In this document: positions 1-9,663 of the stretch, piece after piece | How positions within the stretch are numbered: position 1 is the first letter of the stretch | Layout: each line of letters starts with the position of its first letter | Source: Candidatus Nitrosocosmicus oleophilus | GTDB lineage: Archaea; Thermoproteota; Nitrososphaeria; Nitrososphaerales; Nitrososphaeraceae | DNA length: 64,000 nucleotides | Assembly (NCBI RefSeq): GCF_000802205.1 | Contig: NZ_CP012850.1 | Location: forward strand, 1,736,001 to 1,800,000 | Reading direction: 5' to 3' | The notes under the pieces: generated by a model | What the model was told of the DNA's origin: nothing | Database searches by the model: none | What the model saw: only the letters and a program-made list of their open reading frames with translations | Position numbers and translations under genes: made by a program

Positions 1-126
1 CTTGATGAAAGAGGCTCTTTATATATTCGTCTAGACAAACAAAAACTTTGTGCAAGGACTATTTTACTTTCTGATACAGATGCTGTTAGAATGATTTTCA
101 AAAAGAAAGGAAAATTTGAAAAATAG
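1..126 (+). CDS. C-terminal end of an unidentified protein (truncated by window edge)
   Basis: The frame is open from base 1 to a TAG at 124-126 and gives the last 41 residues of a protein that begins outside the window. The tail is rich in Lys and Arg and ends in FKKKGKFEK. It lies only 11 bases before the TTG start of the RNase P Rpp30 gene, so it is probably co-transcribed with it. Too little is present to name the protein. The basic tail would suit an RNA-binding or ribosome-associated product, but that is only a guess from context. Confidence 0.6.
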   Translation, partial: LDERGSLYIRLDKQKLCARTILLSDTDAVRMIFKKKGKFEK

Positions 127-137
127 ACTGATTACTG

Positions 138-734
138 TTGGCCAAAAATAGAAATATTATAGACCTCTCAATTGGTTTTTCTTTAACTCAAGAAACACTA
201 TCGTTCATAAAAAAATTTTTTTCCATAGATGTAATGGGAATCTACTACAGTAGCGCGCTAAGTACAGACAAGGATTCTATAGTGTTGAGGATAGAAAATA
301 CCAAACAAGATATCACTACCATCAAACAGAACTATTTTTATCTGTATTATCAAGATTTCAAAGAAAATCTTGATAATATATATAGCAATACAGATATCTT
401 TACAATAAATGATTTTTTTAATCCTAAAAATCTTTTGAGGAAATTAACAGGCAAGAATATTGGATTTGAATTTATGGTCTCAAAATTAAGATACTTATCT
501 ACATCGCAAGTAGGTAGATGGTTTTCATATATGAAATATTTTTATGGTCTCTGTAAAAGATACGGGCATCAATTAATAGTATCCAGTGGCGCAAAAAATA
601 TCTTTGAACTCACTTCTTCACGAGTAATTAACTCTATCCTTGATAGATTGGAGGTTTCTTCTACCGAATATTGGGCAGACCTAAACCAATGGTTATCGCG
701 TAAAAAAAGGGGTATGATTTATGACTCTCTCTAA
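138..734 (+). CDS. rnp3: RNase P protein subunit Rpp30 (RNP3)
   Basis: Protein subunit of archaeal RNase P, which trims the 5' leader from precursor tRNAs. The 198-residue product has the pattern of the PHP-like Rpp30 family. Its best segment is near residues 145-165, where LIVSSGAKN is followed by ELTSSRVINSIL; this matches the family's late 'SS.A.....LRSPRDL' region. The start is TTG. The reading frame overlaps the next gene, a Pop5/Rpp14-type subunit, by 14 bases, and this rnp3-rnp2 pairing is common in archaea and supports the call. The sequence is diverged, so the assignment rests on this motif, length and neighbour. Confidence 0.75.
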   Translation: MAKNRNIIDLSIGFSLTQETLSFIKKFFSIDVMGIYYSSALSTDKDSIVLRIENTKQDITTIKQNYFYLYYQDFKENLDNIYSNTDIFTINDFFNPKNLLRKLTGKNIGFEFMVSKLRYLSTSQVGRWFSYMKYFYGLCKRYGHQLIVSSGAKNIFELTSSRVINSILDRLEVSSTEYWADLNQWLSRKKRGMIYDSL

Positions 735-1086
735 AAAAAAATATCGTTATGTTGGCATTTTCCTATCTGATCGCTTATCTTTAAATAAATCTACGATTAT
801 AGAAGAAATTTCTGGAAGATACTTGGGATTATTTGGATCAATTGATTATAATAAAGCCCACATCCGAATTATCAAGATAAATGATACTCCTAATACAATT
901 GTCATATTAAAATGCCGATTGGAGTCTTTGACTAATACCTTGATATCTCTGAGCCTTATTAATTTGGAATTGATGGTTGTCTCTATATCAGGTACGCTAA
1001 AGCAACTCAAGAAAAAAATATTGATATTCTTGAGCTATGTTTCTGAGAATCAAGAAGGTCTGACGTCTAACTTCAGAGACAGCTAA
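721..1086 (+). CDS. rnp2: RNase P protein subunit Pop5/Rpp14 family (RNP2)
   Basis: Second RNase P protein, expected to pair with Rpp30 in stabilising the catalytic RNA. The 121-residue product begins KKKYRYVGIFLSD, has the central ...ARIIKIND.-like strand (HIRIIKINDTPNT) and ends with VSISGTLKQLKKK, matching the 'VSGTIK' end of archaeal Pop5 proteins. Its ATG lies inside the end of rnp3 (14-base overlap), indicating translational coupling. A thiolase-type PP-loop gene follows 43 bases downstream, so the three genes may form one tRNA-maturation transcript. Confidence 0.75.
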   Translation: MTLSKKKYRYVGIFLSDRLSLNKSTIIEEISGRYLGLFGSIDYNKAHIRIIKINDTPNTIVILKCRLESLTNTLISLSLINLELMVVSISGTLKQLKKKILIFLSYVSENQEGLTSNFRDS

Positions 1087-1129
1087 GTATAAAGATGTCA
1101 GTAAGCAACCATATACAATTCGAAAAATA

Positions 1130-2239
1130 ATGTCCAAATTAACTTCAATGAAATCAACATCGGAAGAAAAAAAAGAACTGTTCAACCATGATGCAAAGGA
1201 TACAAGTGATAAGGTAAAAACTAAGGCAGTAGCGTTATTATCGGGAGGTCTAGACAGCCACTTGGCAGTTAGGATGATGAAGGAACAAGGTATTGAGGTA
1301 GAGGCAGTTGCAATTAAGACGCCATTCTGCGATTTTGATTGTGGGAAGGGGTGTGGACACAAGGTTCTGGAAGTTGCCTCTGAACTTGATATAAAGTTAA
1401 AAACAGTTTACTTAGGTAAGGAATATCTCACCATGCTAAAGAATCCTAAACATGGGTATGGTTCTGGGATGAATCCTTGCATAGACTGTCGGATGATGAT
1501 GTACGATGAAGCTAAGAAACATATGGACGAGATTGGAGCCGATTTTATCATTACGGGTGAAGTCCTACATCAGAGGCCAATGAGTCAAAATTCAAACGCT
1601 CTGTCTATCATTGAAAAAGGCACCGAAACAGAAGGTAAGGTACTTAGACCTTTATCCGCACGGTTGTTGCCATTAACCAATCCGGAAAATAATGGATTGA
1701 TAAATCGTTCAATGCTTGGAGCGATACGAGGACGTTCCAGAAAGGGCCAACTAGATTTAGCCGATAAATATGGAATCGCAGATCCACCCAATTCTGCCGG
1801 CGGATGTCTTTTAACGGATCCTCAATTTTCAAAAAGAGTTAAAGATTTATACAAATTTTCAGTTTTGGAGCCAAGTATCAATGATGTAGAACTCTTGAAA
1901 ATAGGCAGGCATTTTAGACTGAATTCCTTCTCAAAACTAATTGTAGGGCGCAACCATGCGGAGAATGAGATGATTAAATCCTTGTGCAATGATACTGATT
2001 ATATAGTACAGCCTGTGACTATCCCAGGTCCAACTTCTATATTGAGACTAAATGTTCGTCCAGATCTACGAAAGCATAAGAGCCTATTGCAATTAACTAT
2101 ACAAATTACGTTGCGTTATTCTGACACTGAGGCGGAATCTGAATACGAAGTTTCAGTAATTAATAAGGGAAAAAAATTAGTTAGGACAGTTTCATCTATG
2201 CCATGTACAGAAAATATAGTAGAAGGTTACAGAATTTGA
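1130..2239 (+). CDS. MnmA/ThiI-like PP-loop tRNA-modifying enzyme with C-terminal NFACT-R-like domain
   Basis: The PP-loop signature LLSGGLDSHLA near residue 37 shows an ATP-pyrophosphatase that adenylates its substrate, as in tRNA thiolation enzymes. Downstream are paired cysteines (CDFDCGKGCG, then NPCIDCR) and a GEVLHQRPMSQN segment typical of the MnmA-like family that carries a C-terminal DUF814/NFACT-R region. That region is visible here as KIGRHFRL and IVGRNHAEN. At 369 residues it is complete. The position behind two RNase P proteins supports a tRNA role. Which base it thiolates cannot be read from sequence. The first 30 residues are hydrophilic and a later start is possible. Confidence 0.7.
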   Translation: MSKLTSMKSTSEEKKELFNHDAKDTSDKVKTKAVALLSGGLDSHLAVRMMKEQGIEVEAVAIKTPFCDFDCGKGCGHKVLEVASELDIKLKTVYLGKEYLTMLKNPKHGYGSGMNPCIDCRMMMYDEAKKHMDEIGADFIITGEVLHQRPMSQNSNALSIIEKGTETEGKVLRPLSARLLPLTNPENNGLINRSMLGAIRGRSRKGQLDLADKYGIADPPNSAGGCLLTDPQFSKRVKDLYKFSVLEPSINDVELLKIGRHFRLNSFSKLIVGRNHAENEMIKSLCNDTDYIVQPVTIPGPTSILRLNVRPDLRKHKSLLQLTIQITLRYSDTEAESEYEVSVINKGKKLVRTVSSMPCTENIVEGYRI

Positions 2240-2322
2240 ATGTGCTGTTACATATTGCCTTTGGAATCTTTCAATCTTCTTATTAATCGAGTAAGTATTT
2301 CACTAATTATATAACTGATAAT

Positions 2323-2610
2323 ATGCAAACAAAGAAAATTGGGGAAAGGCCCATTTATTTAAAGACTTTTACGCTTCGTAATTCAAAGGATATTATTGAA
2401 ATTAAAAGAGATATTGAAAAAAATATGATAATTATAATCAGAATAACACCGTTAGCACAGAGAGATGTTGAAGAGCTGAAGATGGTCGTAGAAGATCTGT
2501 ATAAATCCGTTACAATCTTGGGGGGAGATATTGCAAGGCTGGGTGAAGAACGTATCATAATCACGCCTCCCGAGGTAAAAATATGGCAGAGCAGTCAAGA
2601 TGCATCATAA
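2323..2610 (+). CDS. sepF: SepF-like cell division protein
   Basis: A 95-residue protein matching the archaeal SepF/DUF552 family almost end to end. The signatures are IIRITPLAQRDVEELK (residues about 38-53) and the closing GGDIARLGEERIIITP. In archaea that use FtsZ, SepF links the FtsZ ring to the membrane. The N-terminus here starts directly before the folded core and shows no obvious amphipathic membrane-targeting helix, and I found no in-frame upstream start that would add one. The gene stands alone and converges on the beta-CASP nuclease, with 26 bases between their stops. Confidence 0.85.
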   Translation: MQTKKIGERPIYLKTFTLRNSKDIIEIKRDIEKNMIIIIRITPLAQRDVEELKMVVEDLYKSVTILGGDIARLGEERIIITPPEVKIWQSSQDAS

Positions 2611-2636
2611 TACCCAGGTCTAACAAATATGTTACA

Positions 2637-4541
2637 TTACAAAAATTTTATGGCTTCTTGATTTTGTAAGTACTGTGTGGAAATGTTATGAACTTTACTA
2701 GAATAACCAGAAAAGTTTTGGACTTTGGATTTCTCGCCGTGATTTACAAGTATTTTTCTGAGTTTTGGTCTAAGTCTAGAAATATATGCATTTAGTTGAT
2801 TAAAATCGGAATGCGAATTAAATGTGTACATTGTTTCAATAGTGCATTTTATCTCAAAGTCCTCGTCATTTAAAGAAAATTTTCTTTGCCCATCTACAAT
2901 CTCTTTCCCTAAAGTCACACCAGTTGGTTTAGTTGTGAAAATTATTAGATTGCCTGGATCAGCGGATACCTTTTTTAAGTAATCATTTGAGTAGATGCAA
3001 CTAAACATTGAAGAAGGATAAATGATGATCCCCGGGTCCAATTCTTGCGTATTTATGTCTGAAATTGATGTAATATTTCTTGACCGGAAGGGATTATAAT
3101 CATTTGAGATAATAGATTGTTGTAACTCTCGATTTAAGAATTCGAAGTTGAATTCGTGTATAGAATTAATTTCGGTTACCAACTTATCAATATATAGTTT
3201 GCATTTCTTTATTTTTTTCTGTTTTATGAGCATATCCAACGTAATTAGTAATTCTTGAGATGTTCCAATCAACTGAGAGGGCATCAAAACCAATTTTTGA
3301 TTTCTGATTACCTTATTGATTTCTTCTATTAATCTTTCTTGCGCATCTTCTCGAGATAAATATGAGTCTTCTCTTCCACCGTTTGTTCCTTCAATTAGTA
3401 GTGTTTCTACTCTGGGGTAATTCCATACTGCATTTTCCAGATATGAACTTTTTCCAAATTTTATATCACCAGTATACACAAAATTGTGGTCCCCATTACC
3501 TAAATGGAGATGAAACGAGGCAGAACCAAGAACATGTCCAGCATTGTAAAATGTGACCTTGATATCAGGAGCAACGTCCGTAACGATATTGTAATTAAGA
3601 TGAATTAGGTGCGAAAAAATCTTTTCAAATTCCTTGTCTGTATAATGTGCATCCGATCCATAACGTTTGATATATTCTCTATACAGAACATACATTAGGT
3701 ATGAAGTGGGCTCTGTACAATACACAGGACCATCGTAACCGTACTTGAATAACATAGGCAAAAATCCCGTATGGTCAAAATGGGCATGTGTTAATAAAAC
3801 AGCGTCAATTTCAGAGAGCTTGATTCCGGTAGAGTCAAATCGTGGAAACCTAGACAAAGGATCTTTCGTATATAAGTTCATACCACAGTCCAACAAAACG
3901 TTACTTTCATTGGTGCTTAATATCATAGAGGATCTTCCAATTTCTGCAAATCCTCCCAGGGAGGTTAAATTGGCTTCAATATTTGGATCCAGCTTTTCCC
4001 GAAATATTTTTTCACCTATTCTCTTGTAAAACTGAATGCGATATTCTGAAGCATTCCTGATAATCTTGTTAATATTCTTGATTGTGACCATGCTTTTTGG
4101 GGTCTTATTAAAAGATATTTTCCAACCAGATTCTAGTATGATATTGTTTGCGATCTTTTCATCCTTCATTATTTCAGATATTTTTCTTACAAATATGGTG
4201 GCTTCTCCTAACGCAGGATCAAACAATATGTCAGTTATCCCTGATTCCTGAGGAACATGCTTTTCAGCTACCTTTTGAACTTCTCTCTCGTCAATTCTGA
4301 TGGATTCGTCTATCCTTAATACTATTCGTTTTTTTATTTGGCCAACTATGTTAGACAGGATTTTGTTATTCTCGAGCAAAAACTGAGGTTTGTTAGTGTG
4401 AAGTGCGATCCTAGGCCCTTCATATTCTATTTTCGTAAGAGAACATTCTTTAGGAAGATTCTGCAAAATTGTTGCCATTACCGATTGACTCTCTTGCAAG
4501 TTTTGGCTCGATTCAAAGGACCTCGAGTACATTTGAATCAC
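2637..4541 (-). CDS. KH-domain beta-CASP ribonuclease, FttA/aCPSF1 family (diverged)
   Basis: FttA-type proteins cleave nascent RNA and terminate transcription in archaea. The product has an N-terminal KH region (to about residue 180), a metallo-beta-lactamase core and a beta-CASP domain. Zinc ligands are visible as HAHFDH (252-257), AGHVLGS (334-340) and YTGDIKFG (356-363). The beta-CASP motifs are altered: IEGTNGG (383-389) in place of the usual ESTYGG, and NSHSDF (575-580) in place of SGHSDR, though their Glu and His are kept; NHGE (600-603) is also present. It may be a paralogue rather than the main FttA. The first codon given is GTG; an ATG three codons later (4532) is equally likely. 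Confidence 0.8.
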   Translation of the reverse strand: MIQMYSRSFESSQNLQESQSVMATILQNLPKECSLTKIEYEGPRIALHTNKPQFLLENNKILSNIVGQIKKRIVLRIDESIRIDEREVQKVAEKHVPQESGITDILFDPALGEATIFVRKISEIMKDEKIANNIILESGWKISFNKTPKSMVTIKNINKIIRNASEYRIQFYKRIGEKIFREKLDPNIEANLTSLGGFAEIGRSSMILSTNESNVLLDCGMNLYTKDPLSRFPRFDSTGIKLSEIDAVLLTHAHFDHTGFLPMLFKYGYDGPVYCTEPTSYLMYVLYREYIKRYGSDAHYTDKEFEKIFSHLIHLNYNIVTDVAPDIKVTFYNAGHVLGSASFHLHLGNGDHNFVYTGDIKFGKSSYLENAVWNYPRVETLLIEGTNGGREDSYLSREDAQERLIEEINKVIRNQKLVLMPSQLIGTSQELLITLDMLIKQKKIKKCKLYIDKLVTEINSIHEFNFEFLNRELQQSIISNDYNPFRSRNITSISDINTQELDPGIIIYPSSMFSCIYSNDYLKKVSADPGNLIIFTTKPTGVTLGKEIVDGQRKFSLNDEDFEIKCTIETMYTFNSHSDFNQLNAYISRLRPKLRKILVNHGEKSKVQNFSGYSSKVHNISTQYLQNQEAIKFL

Positions 4542-4671
4542 AGTTTTTGATTAAAACCAAATAGTAAAACAATTAACAAGGAACTTTTGAATATAAAAAC
4601 CTATTTCTTTATATTTCTATTGATGTTGAACGTATTTATAAGATGATTTCCAATATCTAATAGTTCAAACT

Positions 4672-4851
4672 ATGGCAGATTCTTTTGACAATTTGGTTTT
4701 TTCATCATCAATTATTATATTTGTAGTCGCTTTGATTTGCATATTTGCTTATGAGTTTATCTTTAGGAGTCAAGGCAATATTGTAGAAAAAATAAATAAA
4801 AAGGGTTCTAAACTTAAGCAAAACCAACAGCCTGATAGAGTTGAAAAGTAG
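4672..4851 (+). CDS. Small single-span membrane protein (59 aa)
   Basis: An ATG at 4672 opens 59 codons ending in TAG at 4849-4851. Residues about 9-30 are a hydrophobic stretch (SSSIIIFVVALICIFAYEF), followed by a Lys/Gln-rich basic tail, predicting one membrane helix with a cytoplasmic tail. The stop overlaps the TTG start of the Lhr helicase by 11 bases, so translation is probably coupled. No family is recognised. A TATA-like run lies upstream in the AT-rich gap shared with the divergent nuclease gene. Confidence 0.6.
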   Translation: MADSFDNLVFSSSIIIFVVALICIFAYEFIFRSQGNIVEKINKKGSKLKQNQQPDRVEK

Positions 4852-7633
4852 TTACGCTCAGTTAGAACAACATATATTAAACAAATTTTCAAAAGAATCC
4901 TTTGCAAAATTAACTTCCATCCAGGACCAGTCATATAGAGTTTTGGCACGAAGGCGGGATTCTCTATTGGTAGCTCCTACAGGTTCGGGAAAAACTGAAT
5001 CTGCGATAATTCCTGTAATTACTATGTTGGCTGATGACAAAGGTGAGGCATCAGCGGATGGGGACGGTATAAGGTGTTTGTATGTTACACCACAACGCTC
5101 ACTCAATAACGATGTTTTCAGAAGAATTATAAAGTATGCTACTTCCGAAAATCTAAAAGTCGAAATAAGGCATGGTGACACGTCATATACCAAGCGTAAA
5201 AAAATCTATCAAAATCCGCCTGACATATTGATAACAACTCCAGAATCCTTGTCAATTATTTTAGTTAATGAAAAGATGGGTCATTTGTTGAAGACTGTAA
5301 GATGGATTATCATCGATGAAATTCACGAGATAATATCATCCAAACGAGGGTCATACCTATCATTATGCCTGGAACGCCTAACTTTTTTTTCTACTTGTTT
5401 TTGTAGAATCGGTATTTCAGCTACTGTTGGAAATCATTCTGAGGCAGCTCGTTTTTTGGTAGGTAGAAATAAAAAATGTGCAATATTAGTAGACAAGACA
5501 CTTAGAAAATATGATATTGAACTTAAGCATATAGATGGTTCAATCAAAGAAGTTTCTACATATATTTTAGACCACGTGTCTAAAACTCATTCAGACTCTT
5601 CTGTTTTGTTATTTACCAATACTCGGGATGAATCTGAATTTATGGGTACTGTGTTGAAAAATCATTGTAATTTACAAGTTCAGGTACACCATGGTTCGCT
5701 ATCAAGAGACGCTCGAGAAGAAACTGAAAAATTTTTGAGGGCTGGTACCCCTGGAATTGTCGTATGTACGTCTTCCCTTGAATTAGGTATAGATATCGGA
5801 TCGATTGATCTTGTAATACATTACGGATCCCCAAGACAAGTTTCAAAATTAATACAAAGGATTGGACGTAGTAGGCATACTCGGAGATCATCAGCTAAGG
5901 GGTTGATAATTACAAATAACTATGATGATTTTTTAGAATCATTGAGCATAATCCAAAGAGTTAGAAAAGGATCCATTGAAGATCAATTTCCACATGATTG
6001 CCCACTTGATGTGTTGGCACATAATATTGTCGGAATGACATTGCAAACTAGAGAAAAGTTGAATTTGGAAAAACTATATGGGATCTTTTCCTCTGCTCAC
6101 TTGTTCAGATCTTTATCATTTTTTGATTTCATGGATTGCATAAACATACTTCTAAATAGCTTTCTTATCCGATTAGACATGGAAAAAAAACATATTACGA
6201 GAACTGGAAAGTCTTATAGATACTATTATGAAAATGTTTCTACAATACCACACATTGTGAAATTCGATGTAATTGATTCGATATCAAAAAAGAGAATTGG
6301 TACATTGGATCAACAATTTGTGGGAGATTACGGTGAAAAAGGTAATGTCTTTGTATTAAAAGGCTCACAGTGGAGAATACTAGTAATAGATGAGGGAAAA
6401 TTTCAAGTTCACGTTGAACCGCTAAGCGGTGCTCCAATCAATGTCCCATATTGGGTAGGGGAGATGATACCGGTTGATTATGAAACTGCTATGATTGTAG
6501 GCAAATTAAGAAAAAAAATTAGGGAAGGACATTCTAAAAAAATTGATATTAGCTCCTGTAATACGGATCCAAAAATAATAGCCAATATGTCTAGAAATAT
6601 GAAATCGTTGGATGTAATTCCGGATTCATCAAATCTAGTCTTTGAGACAATACCTACCGAAAGTATTATAGTAATCCACAGTACCCTTGGCTCAAAAATC
6701 AATAACACCTTAGGTTCATTATTATCTACATTTCTTTCATCAAAGACCGGTTACATAATTGAAACCCGATCGGATCCATATAGAATATTATTAAGTTCTA
6801 CAAGTATTAGATTGAGACAGAATCATGTTTTCTCTTTGTTTGATGATGAATTTGATGTGGAATCGGTACTAATAGCTTCTTTTAGTGGCACATATAACAT
6901 CAATTGGAAAGTGTGGGGTGTAGCAAAGCGATTTGGAATCATAAAAAAAGAATCCATTTACGATAAGAGGATGGCACGAATGCTTTACGATAGATATTAT
7001 AAGACTTCTCTTAGTAAGGAATCAATTAGAGAATTAATTCACGATAAGTATGATATAAAAAAGACATCACAGATAATTAAGGACATAAAATCTGGAACCA
7101 TCAATTTGCACTGGGTAGACACCCGTGAATTTTCCGGACTCGCCCAACCGATATTGTCACGTTCTAAGAAATCAATTTCGGCCCCACTTGGCATAGAAAA
7201 TGGGGTATTGGAATTAGTAAAGGAACGTTTGACCACAACAAAACATAAGCTAATTTGCATGAGATGTGGTAAATGGGAAAGGATATTTGAAACCAAGGAT
7301 ATCCCGATAAAAGTGGGTTGTCCATTCTGCAAATCCAGATTGGTTTCGGCTACTTTTTGGAAGGATGACAATCTTGGTATTATCATAGGTAGGAAAATTA
7401 CAGGCGCTCCGCTCTCAAAAGATGAAGAACATAAGTTTGATAGAGCCTGGAAAATAGCTTCTTTAATAAATAATTTTGGTAAAATGGCCGTTTTTGTGTT
7501 ATCGGGTCATGGGATAGGAGCTGATACTTGTGCTAGGATCTTACGTAACTATACTGATGATGAGAACTTGTTGAAAACAATCTATGAAGCTGAAAAACAA
7601 TATGTAATGACTAGAGGATTTTGGGACAATTGA
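4841..7633 (+). CDS. lhr: Lhr-type superfamily 2 ATP-dependent helicase
   Basis: Large helicase related to Lhr, a 3'-5' DNA/RNA helicase tied to repair. All SF2 motifs are present: APTGSGKTE (45-53), DEIH (159-162), ISATVGN, FTNTRDESE, SSLELGIDIG and QRIGRSRH. The remaining ~550 residues match the long Lhr C-terminal region, and a zinc-binding module with CMRCG and CPFC occurs near residues 805-830. At 930 residues it is full length. The start is TTG, overlapping the small membrane protein gene. It converges on the RPA-like gene, with 54 bases between the stops. Confidence 0.9.
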   Translation: MKSSYAQLEQHILNKFSKESFAKLTSIQDQSYRVLARRRDSLLVAPTGSGKTESAIIPVITMLADDKGEASADGDGIRCLYVTPQRSLNNDVFRRIIKYATSENLKVEIRHGDTSYTKRKKIYQNPPDILITTPESLSIILVNEKMGHLLKTVRWIIIDEIHEIISSKRGSYLSLCLERLTFFSTCFCRIGISATVGNHSEAARFLVGRNKKCAILVDKTLRKYDIELKHIDGSIKEVSTYILDHVSKTHSDSSVLLFTNTRDESEFMGTVLKNHCNLQVQVHHGSLSRDAREETEKFLRAGTPGIVVCTSSLELGIDIGSIDLVIHYGSPRQVSKLIQRIGRSRHTRRSSAKGLIITNNYDDFLESLSIIQRVRKGSIEDQFPHDCPLDVLAHNIVGMTLQTREKLNLEKLYGIFSSAHLFRSLSFFDFMDCINILLNSFLIRLDMEKKHITRTGKSYRYYYENVSTIPHIVKFDVIDSISKKRIGTLDQQFVGDYGEKGNVFVLKGSQWRILVIDEGKFQVHVEPLSGAPINVPYWVGEMIPVDYETAMIVGKLRKKIREGHSKKIDISSCNTDPKIIANMSRNMKSLDVIPDSSNLVFETIPTESIIVIHSTLGSKINNTLGSLLSTFLSSKTGYIIETRSDPYRILLSSTSIRLRQNHVFSLFDDEFDVESVLIASFSGTYNINWKVWGVAKRFGIIKKESIYDKRMARMLYDRYYKTSLSKESIRELIHDKYDIKKTSQIIKDIKSGTINLHWVDTREFSGLAQPILSRSKKSISAPLGIENGVLELVKERLTTTKHKLICMRCGKWERIFETKDIPIKVGCPFCKSRLVSATFWKDDNLGIIIGRKITGAPLSKDEEHKFDRAWKIASLINNFGKMAVFVLSGHGIGADTCARILRNYTDDENLLKTIYEAEKQYVMTRGFWDN

Positions 7634-7687
7634 TAAATTGTGTCCTTTTCTAAAATCATTATGTAATTATTATCCAACTTGCCTGCC

Positions 7688-9130
7688 TTAACTTATTTTC
7701 ATAATATTTGAATAAGGTTTGAGGGATAACTCGATATTACCTTCTTTGCCACTTGCAGCATTTACCGCTAGAATTCTTACTCTTTCACCTATCTTGAGAT
7801 CACTTACTAAACCACTATTCTCTCTCCAACCAACTAGTCTAATTTCTCCAGTGTCGTCACCCACTATGGTATCAGCTACTGACACGGTTTCTCCACTCTT
7901 GGTGTTTACTTCCATCTTATTTGGATTCTGAAGAACTATGACCTCGACTACATATGGCTTGTTCAGGCTATCTACATCCATTATTTTGCTTTCAAACTGT
8001 CCAGTTTTGGGTATATTTTTGTCCTCCTTCAAGATCTGTAAGTATGAATCTTGATCAGTTATTTCGATAGTATTTCCGAGAACCCTACTAGGGTAACATT
8101 CGATTATGTCATCAGTTTCGACTTGAACATCAAATAATTTAGTATCTATTAATAACAAATATGACTTACTATCTTTGTCAATTGCCATACAATGCGTTTT
8201 CCTCTCTGTTGGATCGAGCCTTGCAGAGATAATCCTCAATGTATAGCTCTCCACAGGATCTATTTGTTCCACAAATTCAAATCCCGTCCCCTCGTCACCG
8301 TGTATTTCTAAATCACCGTTACTAAAATTAGGGTTACCTATTTTTGTCTTTACACCAATCAATTTAATTTTTGAGCCAGCCATTAAAGACTTTGGTATCT
8401 TCTCATCATTAATATTCCAAATAATAGATCTGACCTTTCTTGTGTTGCTATCATTTGACAACTCCATGTGTAATGATTTTGCACGTTCTCCTCTACTATT
8501 TGTGAATGAAGATATTCTCGGATCTGAAGTGATTCTTCCAGAAATAACCATGTTTTCCTTTGGAATATCAAGATCATCGATCGTTTGAGTTATATCAGAG
8601 AGTAAAGGAATTTCATATTTTCTATCTTCTAGAACTATTTCAATTGACCCATTGCCGCTCAAGTTGATAATGGGTTTATTATCCATCCCAGCTTTGACTT
8701 GTCCCTTTGAAACTTTAATCAAATCTCCCAACTTTAAGTCAAGCTGTTCAGGGAGATCTACAAAATCATCCCAGAGCTTTATTTTGATATTTGAGTCCTT
8801 ATCGTAAATATGGATAATTCTATTCTTTGATTCCTGGTTTGAATCCCTTTTTAGAAAAGTTTTGATTGGATTAATGGTCATGATTCTACCGACGGTAGTT
8901 ACATCTCTGGCTCCTACGAATATATCTTTGAGGCTATATTCTGAATTTGGATTTTTTTCCAGGGAAATACCTAAATCTGCGGCGACTAGGAACAAAGCTC
9001 CTTGGTCTGTCAAATATCCTGCACCTACATTGGTCTTTTTTTCTTCAATCATTGTCTTTAATTTCTCAAAATTTAGATCCTGTTTTTCTTCCAATATTAT
9101 TTCAATCATTTTATTATAGTCCAGTGCCAA
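7688..9130 (-). CDS. RPA-like single-stranded DNA-binding protein (multi-OB fold)
   Basis: A 480-residue protein of replication factor A type, which coats single-stranded DNA in replication and repair. The N-terminus contains YLTDQGALFLVAADLGI, a segment found in archaeal RPA proteins, and successive OB-fold strands such as SLKDIFVGARDVTTVGRI, EISGRI-like VISGRITSDPR and KIGERVRILAVNA near the C-terminus. At least three or four OB folds fit the length. I see no CxxC zinc finger, unlike some euryarchaeal RPA41 proteins. The gene ends 54 bases from the Lhr helicase stop on the other strand. Confidence 0.8.
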   Translation of the reverse strand: MALDYNKMIEIILEEKQDLNFEKLKTMIEEKKTNVGAGYLTDQGALFLVAADLGISLEKNPNSEYSLKDIFVGARDVTTVGRIMTINPIKTFLKRDSNQESKNRIIHIYDKDSNIKIKLWDDFVDLPEQLDLKLGDLIKVSKGQVKAGMDNKPIINLSGNGSIEIVLEDRKYEIPLLSDITQTIDDLDIPKENMVISGRITSDPRISSFTNSRGERAKSLHMELSNDSNTRKVRSIIWNINDEKIPKSLMAGSKIKLIGVKTKIGNPNFSNGDLEIHGDEGTGFEFVEQIDPVESYTLRIISARLDPTERKTHCMAIDKDSKSYLLLIDTKLFDVQVETDDIIECYPSRVLGNTIEITDQDSYLQILKEDKNIPKTGQFESKIMDVDSLNKPYVVEVIVLQNPNKMEVNTKSGETVSVADTIVGDDTGEIRLVGWRENSGLVSDLKIGERVRILAVNAASGKEGNIELSLKPYSNIMKIS

Positions 9131-9663
9131 TTATGATGATCTAATTCACATTAGATATTTTAATTTAAAAAAATTTTCGTAGTATGTTAACTGATACGTA
9201 TGTATATAATTCTTATCTTAAATTCAAGCTTCATGTGAATTTGTTAGAATTTGCTTATCTAATAATATGAATTTGTTAAAAAACCAATTTGACAGATGAA
9301 TATTGAGGAATTTGAAACGATAAAGTTGATTATTTTATGAATCATAAGAGGTATTTCTGCGCAACCGGTTATGGACTAATAAATATTCCTAGATAGGAAT
9401 GTAGAGTAAGTTCTAGGTTTGTGCAATTATTTTTTAAAAATATTAATATCCAAAGGGAAAATCCGCTGATTGATAGGCAACATTTAGTGATTTAATGTAA
9501 CATAATTTCAGTCCCTTGCTCAATCAAGTAAAATAGCTATATTAAGAGCATCGGGACATATCTTTGATTTTTCAACTATAATAGTTTCTGAGTGTTAAAG
9601 GCACATAATGTTGTTATCATTGTACTAGATACACTGCCAAAGTACGCAAATTGGCCCGTGTTT
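9131..9663. other. Non-coding stretch between RPA-like gene and surface-protein gene
   Basis: About 530 bases of AT-rich sequence. It holds the upstream (promoter) region of the minus-strand RPA-like gene at its left edge and the 3' flank of the surface-protein gene at its right. A short perfect inverted repeat (ATTCCT-agat-AGGAAT) lies at 9385-9400. No ORF of convincing length and no tRNA or rRNA pattern was recognised. Confidence 0.6.

Noticed and set aside
9385-9400. ATTCCT/AGGAAT inverted repeat as an operator
   Set aside because: It lies far from either flanking start (over 250 bases) and is a single short palindrome in AT-rich DNA; no support for regulation.
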